Shown: piece by piece, positions 30,222 to 34,495 of the stretch
Layout: every line of letters begins with the position of its first letter
How positions within the stretch are numbered: position 1 is the stretch's first letter
IMG/VR virus record: IMGVR_UViG_3300030106_001686
Coordinates: 1 to 34,495 of that record
Source of the DNA: a virus
Reading direction: 5' to 3' (one strand)
DNA: 34,495 bases
Position numbers and translations under genes: made by a program
Notes under the pieces: model-generated
Told to the model about the DNA's origin: nothing
The model's input: only the letters and a program-made list of their open reading frames with translations
The model's database searches: none

Positions 30222-30714
30222 ACAAGAACAAATGGAAGAAGAAATTGTAAAAACTAAAATAGCTATATGGGCATTTTTTATAGGTGCTATTATGTTTTCA
30301 ACGATTCTAGGCATGAATTTAGCTGCTGATACCATAACTCATAAATTTAAATCTCCAAGTTTTAACGGCGTTGGAACGTCTAGTCATTATCTTACAATAG
30401 AAAATCAACAATATACTCGTAAGCTTACGATCAAAGAAGAGATAAAAGCATTACAAGATGAAATCAAGAGAGAAAAAGAAAACTCTACTCTTGCAAGATT
30501 TATGCGTAATCTTGAGTCTAGGGTTTACGCAGAATTATCAAGACAGTTAGTAAATAACTTATTCGGAGAAACACCGCAAAGCGAAGGTGTCATCACTTTA
30601 GAGGGAAATACTATTGAGTACACAAGTGATGGTGTAACTTTAACCCTTAAAATTACAGAGGCGGATGGGACAATTACCGAAATCGTCATACCTATTGGTA
30701 CTTTTACTTTCTAG
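30202..30714 (+). CDS. csgF: CsgF homologue, curli secretion pore partner
   Basis: In enteric bacteria CsgF inserts its N-terminal peptide into the CsgG barrel, makes a second narrow point and holds the curli nucleator at the surface. Here a signal peptide with a long charged N-region (residues 1-42) leads to D-T-I-T-H-K-F-K-S-P-S-F-N-G (43-56), which lines up with the E. coli mature start G-T-M-T-F-Q-F-R-N-P-N-F-G-G. The C-terminal part (about 118-170: L-V-N-N-L-F-G-E-T then T-L-T-L-K-I-T-E-A-D-G) also matches. The length is 170 versus about 138 residues in E. coli. The middle, about residues 73-105, is a helical insertion. The final 50 bases overlap csgG. Confidence 0.85.
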   Translation: MIKEKTKQEQMEEEIVKTKIAIWAFFIGAIMFSTILGMNLAADTITHKFKSPSFNGVGTSSHYLTIENQQYTRKLTIKEEIKALQDEIKREKENSTLARFMRNLESRVYAELSRQLVNNLFGETPQSEGVITLEGNTIEYTSDGVTLTLKITEADGTITEIVIPIGTFTF

Positions 30715-31570
30715 TTGTTCTATATTTGATCAGATAGAAGATACTTACGAACATAGGTTTCCACTACACAATGTTGTAAATATACAAGATTTACAATCTA
30801 AGGAACTAAAATATGTTCCTATACCTCAAGTTAGTCCTGTTGTAGCAGTGTATCCTACTGCTTTCACAGATCAGACAGGACAAAGAAAAAGCAATAGTGA
30901 GTTTGCTTTGTTTAGCACAGCTATAACACAACAACCAAATGCGTTACTTATAAGAGCTTTAAAGCATGCAGGAGACGGTAAGTTTTTTAGGGTTGTAGAA
31001 AGAGTGGGATTAGACAATCTTACCAAAGAAAGACAGCTTATAAGATCAGCAAGAGAACAATCAACCAATGAAGAAGAAAAAAAGAAAGCACTAAGACCTT
31101 TATTGTTTGCTGGTATTTTGATTGAGGGAGCTGTCATATCTTACGAAGTAAATTTAGAAAGTGGTGGAGCAGGTGCTAGGTATTTAGGCATAGGCAAAAG
31201 CGTTATGTATAGAGAGGACAACATAACGATAAGCATGCGTATGGTATCTGTTGCAACAGGGGAAGTATTGTTAGAGGTATTAAGTCAAAAAACAATATTT
31301 AGTTATGGCAAATCTGAGGACGTATTTAGGTTTGTTGAAGCTGAAAGCGAGCTAGTAGAAATAGAACTAGGCAACGCAAGAAATGAGTCATCAACCATAG
31401 CTTTGATGAAAGCTATAGAAGGAGGTGTGCTAGAAATCATTAACACTGGTTATGATCGTGGTTTCTGGGTTTTACAAAATGATAACCAAGGAGTAGAATT
31501 AAATAATGAAGAAATTAAAATTGATAAGCCTGATTGTGATGCTGACTGCGTTGACGACATACGCGGCTGA
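30665..31570 (+). CDS. csgG: CsgG homologue, outer-membrane curli secretion lipoprotein
   Basis: Forms the nonameric, 36-strand outer-membrane pore that exports curli subunits. A lipoprotein signal peptide ends in L-S-S-C with Cys18. Clear CsgG motifs follow: D-Q-T-G-Q at 69-73; F-S-T-A at 83-86; G-L-D-N-L-T-K-E-R near 115-123; the transmembrane hairpin S-G-G-A-G-A-R-Y-L-G-I-G at 166-177; T-G-E-V-L near 198; D-R-G-F-W at 264-268. At 301 residues it is some 20 longer than E. coli CsgG, largely from a C-terminal extension with two cysteines (D-C-D-A-D-C). The pore-lining loop differs: F is kept before STA, but E. coli Asn55 and Tyr51 are not at the same places. Confidence 0.93.
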   Translation: MGQLPKSSYLLVLLLSSCSIFDQIEDTYEHRFPLHNVVNIQDLQSKELKYVPIPQVSPVVAVYPTAFTDQTGQRKSNSEFALFSTAITQQPNALLIRALKHAGDGKFFRVVERVGLDNLTKERQLIRSAREQSTNEEEKKKALRPLLFAGILIEGAVISYEVNLESGGAGARYLGIGKSVMYREDNITISMRMVSVATGEVLLEVLSQKTIFSYGKSEDVFRFVEAESELVEIELGNARNESSTIALMKAIEGGVLEIINTGYDRGFWVLQNDNQGVELNNEEIKIDKPDCDADCVDDIRG

Positions 31571-32237
31571 TAACGAAATATATGTAGATCAATCTGGTAC
31601 TGGAGCCAATATAGACCTAGAACAACTAGGTATTTCTAATATCATAGGTGGGTTAAATAGCTCTGCAGGTAATTTAACCCCCTTTGATTTAGATGGTAAC
31701 AGTATGACACTTGACATAAATATGATAGGTGCAACTAACAAGTTTCTTGGTGATATATTTGCTGATAACTTTACTGGCTTTTACGAGTTTGACGGTGGTA
31801 CTAATACCTTTACCATACAAGTTGATCCCACAGATACCTATGGTGCTGACGGATCTAATCAATATGTAGATGTCACAGGTAGTGGTAATACTTTTACTTT
31901 AAACCAAGGAACTACAGCATTAGCAGCTTCGCTTGATTTAGATTGGATTATAAACGGATCTAATAACACAGTTACATCAAATATTAATATAGACGGTGCT
32001 ACTAATTATATGGATATAGATGGTTCTGATAATACAGTTACTTATACAGGTACAGGAGTTACAGCTTCAGCAGGTGGATATTTCTATCTTGATCACACAG
32101 GTGGCTCGAGAACTTTTAATATTTCACAACTAAGCACCCAAGATAATGACTGGCTTAAAATTATATCCGTTTCTGGCACTGCTGCTTCTACCGTTTGTGT
32201 TGTTCAAAACGACCAAGGTACAAGCACAAGCTGTTGA
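31506..32237 (+). CDS. secreted curlin-like protein, putative curli subunit
   Basis: A Sec signal peptide (1-20 or so, ending T-T-Y-A) leads to E-I-Y-V-D-Q-S-G-T-G-A-N (24-35) and I-D-L-E-Q-L-G-I-S-N (36-45), which fits the curlin pattern of Q-x-G-x-x-N repeats. The remaining 190 residues have further strand-turn units (G-S-N-N-T-V-T, G-S-D-N-T-V-T, G-S-G-N-T-F-T) but fewer Q-x-G steps, so a divergent beta-solenoid is likely. Two cysteines near the end (231 and 243) are not seen in CsgA. The 5' end overlaps csgG by 65 bases. Secretion by CsgG is inference from the operon. Confidence 0.68.
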   Translation: MKKLKLISLIVMLTALTTYAADNEIYVDQSGTGANIDLEQLGISNIIGGLNSSAGNLTPFDLDGNSMTLDINMIGATNKFLGDIFADNFTGFYEFDGGTNTFTIQVDPTDTYGADGSNQYVDVTGSGNTFTLNQGTTALAASLDLDWIINGSNNTVTSNINIDGATNYMDIDGSDNTVTYTGTGVTASAGGYFYLDHTGGSRTFNISQLSTQDNDWLKIISVSGTAASTVCVVQNDQGTSTSC

Positions 32238-33264
32238 TATTGGAGATATATCTGAATTAAACGGTACGGCTCAAATTGTCAGAGACAAGCCTTATGATGC
32301 AGATTTAAAGTTTGCTATTCAAAGTAATGATGAGGCCATAACCAAAGATGGCCGTATGGCTATTACTTTTCTTGATGATTCTACTGTAAAACTTACAGAA
32401 CATAGTCAGCTACTTATTGACGAGTACATATATGATCCAGACCCAAGTAAAGCAAAGATGGCTCTTACCTTTGGACTTGGTACAGCTAGGTTTATTACAG
32501 GCAATCTAAACCGTATAGATAAACAAAACATAACTCTTAAAACACCTACAGCTAACATAGCAATACGTGGGACTGATTTTACGGCTACAGTTGATGAACT
32601 AGGGCGTAGCCTTATAATTTTGCTACCAGACGCTCTAGGGCTCTCTAGTGGCGAAATAGAGGTAGTTACTGCTATGGGCACCGTTATACTAAACAAACCC
32701 TACGAAGCCACTACAGTGAGCGTATTTGAGTCTGCTCCAACCAAACCTGTAATTTTAGACTTAACACTTGATGTAATAGATAACATGCTTATTGTTACAC
32801 CACCCAAAGAAGAAGTGTTAGTAGAAGAAGAAACCACTACTACGCAAGCAGATAGTGTATTAGATTTTAATGATCTTGATATAGATTATCTTGCAGAAGA
32901 TTATTTAAAAGAAGATAGTCTTGAGTTTACAGAATTAGATATAAACTATCTTGATGTAAATTATCTTGAAGACTTGCTTAATGTATTAGATGCCTTGGCG
33001 ATAGACGAAGATGAAGATGTGTTAGCACAAGCAACAAGCACACAGATAGCAGGTACTCTGTTAGGCAAAGATCCAGACACACAGATAACAGCTTTAATTA
33101 CAGGAAATGTAGTAAGTTTGCGAAGAGAGGTTAATGAAAGTGTTAGAGTTGATCTAAACGGTAGTAATGCCTATACAGTTATTTTGATTCAAGATGGTGT
33201 ATCTAATATAATAAAAATCAACGGAGGGAGCGACAGTGTTATCACTATCACTCAAAGTGATTAA
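32146..33264 (+). CDS. secreted FecR-domain protein with curlin-like C-terminus
   Basis: A signal peptide (1-29, ending V-Q-A-Q-A) is followed by a FecR-like domain (about 30-200) with F-L-D-D-S-T-V-K-L, I-D-E-Y-I-Y-D and the family hallmark I-R-G-T-D-F at 140-145. No transmembrane segment follows, unlike iron-signal FecR. An acidic linker (about 222-295) carries L-D-I-x-Y-L repeats, then residues 340-372 show V-I-L-I-Q-D-G-V-S-N and V-I-T-I-T-Q-S-D, like a curlin repeat. The start overlaps the curlin-like gene by 92 bases, and its ribosome site is weak, so translation is probably coupled. A role in anchoring or nucleating the surface polymer is inferred. Confidence 0.78.
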   Translation: MTGLKLYPFLALLLLPFVLFKTTKVQAQAVDIGDISELNGTAQIVRDKPYDADLKFAIQSNDEAITKDGRMAITFLDDSTVKLTEHSQLLIDEYIYDPDPSKAKMALTFGLGTARFITGNLNRIDKQNITLKTPTANIAIRGTDFTATVDELGRSLIILLPDALGLSSGEIEVVTAMGTVILNKPYEATTVSVFESAPTKPVILDLTLDVIDNMLIVTPPKEEVLVEEETTTTQADSVLDFNDLDIDYLAEDYLKEDSLEFTELDINYLDVNYLEDLLNVLDALAIDEDEDVLAQATSTQIAGTLLGKDPDTQITALITGNVVSLRREVNESVRVDLNGSNAYTVILIQDGVSNIIKINGGSDSVITITQSD

Positions 33265-34495
33265 ATGAAAAGACTATTATTACCAATACTTATAATACTA
33301 GCTTTACCATTATTGTTTCAAAGCACTCCTACAGAAATATTAAAACTAAAAACTTTTGATAAGTTTATAGAAACACCAGAGCCATCAGGTAACTTTGTCA
33401 TACTTAACATAACCGAAGAAGATGTAGAGCGTGAGGGAGGTTGGCCTTTACCCAGACAAAGACTTGCTGAAATACAATTAAACATAATAGGTAAAGGTGC
33501 CTTAGGTGTAGGTTGGGTTATAAGTTTTCCACAAGCAGATAGAATGGGTGGTGATGAAGATTTTGCTAGATCATTAGGATACGCTCCCTCTGTTATAGCC
33601 ATGTTTGAAGATGGTAAAGGCGATTATCCTACATCACCTGGAACTGTTGTACTTGGTATTGATAATGGTGGTATACTTTCTACAGGAGTAAAGTCAAACC
33701 TACCTCTACTATCCAATCATGTTCTACAAGGTTTGGCTATTGCTCCTACTGATATAGATTTATTAGTTCGTAAAATACCTCTTTTAGTTAAAACACCAAA
33801 TAACGAATGGATACCTAGTTTTGGTACACAAATATATAAATCTTTGTTTGATGTAAAAACTTATATTATAAAAACTAATGATAATGGTATAGAAGAAATA
33901 TCAATAAGAGGAATACCACCGATTAAAACAGATAGTCTTGGTCGTAAGTGGATTAGTTGGGTTAACACACCACAAACAGACTTACAAGAAATGAATGTCA
34001 ATGGTAAGTTTGTGTTTGTAGGCGTTACTGCTAACGGTGTTATGCCACAAGTAGCCACGCCTGTTGGACTTTTAGAGCCACATAAAATACAAACTGCACT
34101 TGCTGAATCTATACTAATAGAGAATTCACCATACATACCTGATTGGTCATTAGCAGCAGAGCTTTTAATTTTAATAATATTTGTTAGTTTGGTTTGGTTT
34201 GTATTGCATTACTTTGGCATTACATGGGGAGTATCTATCGCTACTGTATTCATGTTAGTTACAGGTTTGGGTGGTGTCTACATGATTAAACAAGGTTTGT
34301 TAGTAGATGTATCTTGGACTTTAGTATCTGAATTTATAACAGGATCAATAGCTTTTTACTTAAGATTCAGACAACAATACAAACTAAGACAGCAGATCAA
34401 GAAACAGTTTGAACATTACCTTGATCCACGCCAAGTAAAGAAACTACAAGACGATCCTAGTTCTCTAGTGTTAGGTGGTGAAAAAAGATATTGTA
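33265..34495 (+). CDS. CHASE2 receptor, probable class III adenylate cyclase (3' truncated by window)
   Basis: The first 410 residues are visible. An N-terminal helix (about 4-18) leads into a CHASE2 sensor domain, with its typical G-G-W-P-L-P-R-Q-R at residues 58-66. Three membrane helices follow (about 294-315, 318-341, 345-365), then a cytoplasmic linker Q-I-K-K-Q-F-E-H-Y-L-D-P-R and L-V-L-G-G-E-K-R-Y. This linker is what leads into class III cyclase catalytic domains. The catalytic part lies beyond the window, so cyclase function is inferred from the linker. The gene starts directly after the FecR stop, so sensor and secretion genes share an mRNA. Confidence 0.82.
   Translation, partial: MKRLLLPILIILALPLLFQSTPTEILKLKTFDKFIETPEPSGNFVILNITEEDVEREGGWPLPRQRLAEIQLNIIGKGALGVGWVISFPQADRMGGDEDFARSLGYAPSVIAMFEDGKGDYPTSPGTVVLGIDNGGILSTGVKSNLPLLSNHVLQGLAIAPTDIDLLVRKIPLLVKTPNNEWIPSFGTQIYKSLFDVKTYIIKTNDNGIEEISIRGIPPIKTDSLGRKWISWVNTPQTDLQEMNVNGKFVFVGVTANGVMPQVATPVGLLEPHKIQTALAESILIENSPYIPDWSLAAELLILIIFVSLVWFVLHYFGITWGVSIATVFMLVTGLGGVYMIKQGLLVDVSWTLVSEFITGSIAFYLRFRQQYKLRQQIKKQFEHYLDPRQVKKLQDDPSSLVLGGEKRYC

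Noticed and set aside
30871-31137. Minus-strand frame inside csgG
   Set aside because: csgG is strongly supported by homology and the opposite frame has no ribosome site.
1-34495. tRNA genes, integrase and attachment sites
   Set aside because: I looked for a T-arm GTTCGA-type core with acceptor pairing and for tyrosine or serine recombinase motifs and saw none. Lysogeny is therefore neither supported nor excluded by this window.

Overview
The window looks like part of the genome of a tailed double-stranded DNA phage, or a prophage of one, with an AT-rich and densely packed gene layout of the kind seen in uncultured marine phages. The evidence is a complete virion morphogenesis cluster (terminase, portal, GroES-like co-chaperonin, scaffold, Mu gpT-like capsid, head-tail adaptors, tail fibre). 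No tape measure, sheath or baseplate gene is visible, and an adaptor resembling P22 gp4 is present, so a short-tailed (podovirus-like) virion fits best. No integrase, DNA polymerase, tRNA or CRISPR array was seen. Host assignment is inference: a low-GC marine Gram-negative bacterium is plausible, because the phage-borne lipoprotein and outer-membrane secretion genes only make sense with an outer membrane.

Layout. (1) 1-3409, plus strand: small unknown genes, a cytosine-C5 DNA methyltransferase, a repeat-rich gap and the small terminase subunit. (2) 3381-9188, minus strand: about 22 very small, mostly translationally coupled genes. Several have zinc-ribbon cysteine pairs, and the cluster ends with a gene for the small subunit of exonuclease VII. 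Inside it, a 485-base gap (7421-7905) holds a strong promoter, TTGCG-type iterons and a terminator. (3) 9189-9448: divergent promoter and switch region. (4) 9449-19401, plus: large terminase, basic and low-complexity proteins, portal, GroES-like protein, scaffold and major capsid protein, closed by a textbook terminator at 19418. (5) 19552-28319, plus: putative decoration proteins, a run of short lysine-rich proteins sharing a GG-x-V / RG motif, head-tail adaptors, repeat protein and tail fibre. (6) 28332-30221, plus: small accessory genes, two membrane proteins that could be holins, and a staphylococcal-nuclease-like enzyme. (7) 30202-34495, plus: an operon of csgF, csgG, a curlin-like secreted protein, a FecR-domain secreted protein and a CHASE2 receptor. 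The last gene is cut by the window end just where a class III adenylate cyclase domain would be expected.

The most striking element is the last block. CsgG forms the outer-membrane curli secretion pore and CsgF couples that pore to the surface. Here both sit beside a secreted protein with a curlin-like repeat, a FecR-like secreted protein whose C-terminus also carries a curlin-like repeat, and a periplasmic sensor linked to a probable cyclase. All are read in the same direction directly after virion genes. The genes overlap so tightly that three signal peptides are written over the 3' ends of the preceding genes. The simplest reading is a phage-encoded module that assembles or secretes an amyloid-like surface structure during infection and couples it to a cyclic-nucleotide sensor. 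That joint function is inference. The individual family calls for CsgF, CsgG, FecR and CHASE2 are well supported by sequence motifs.
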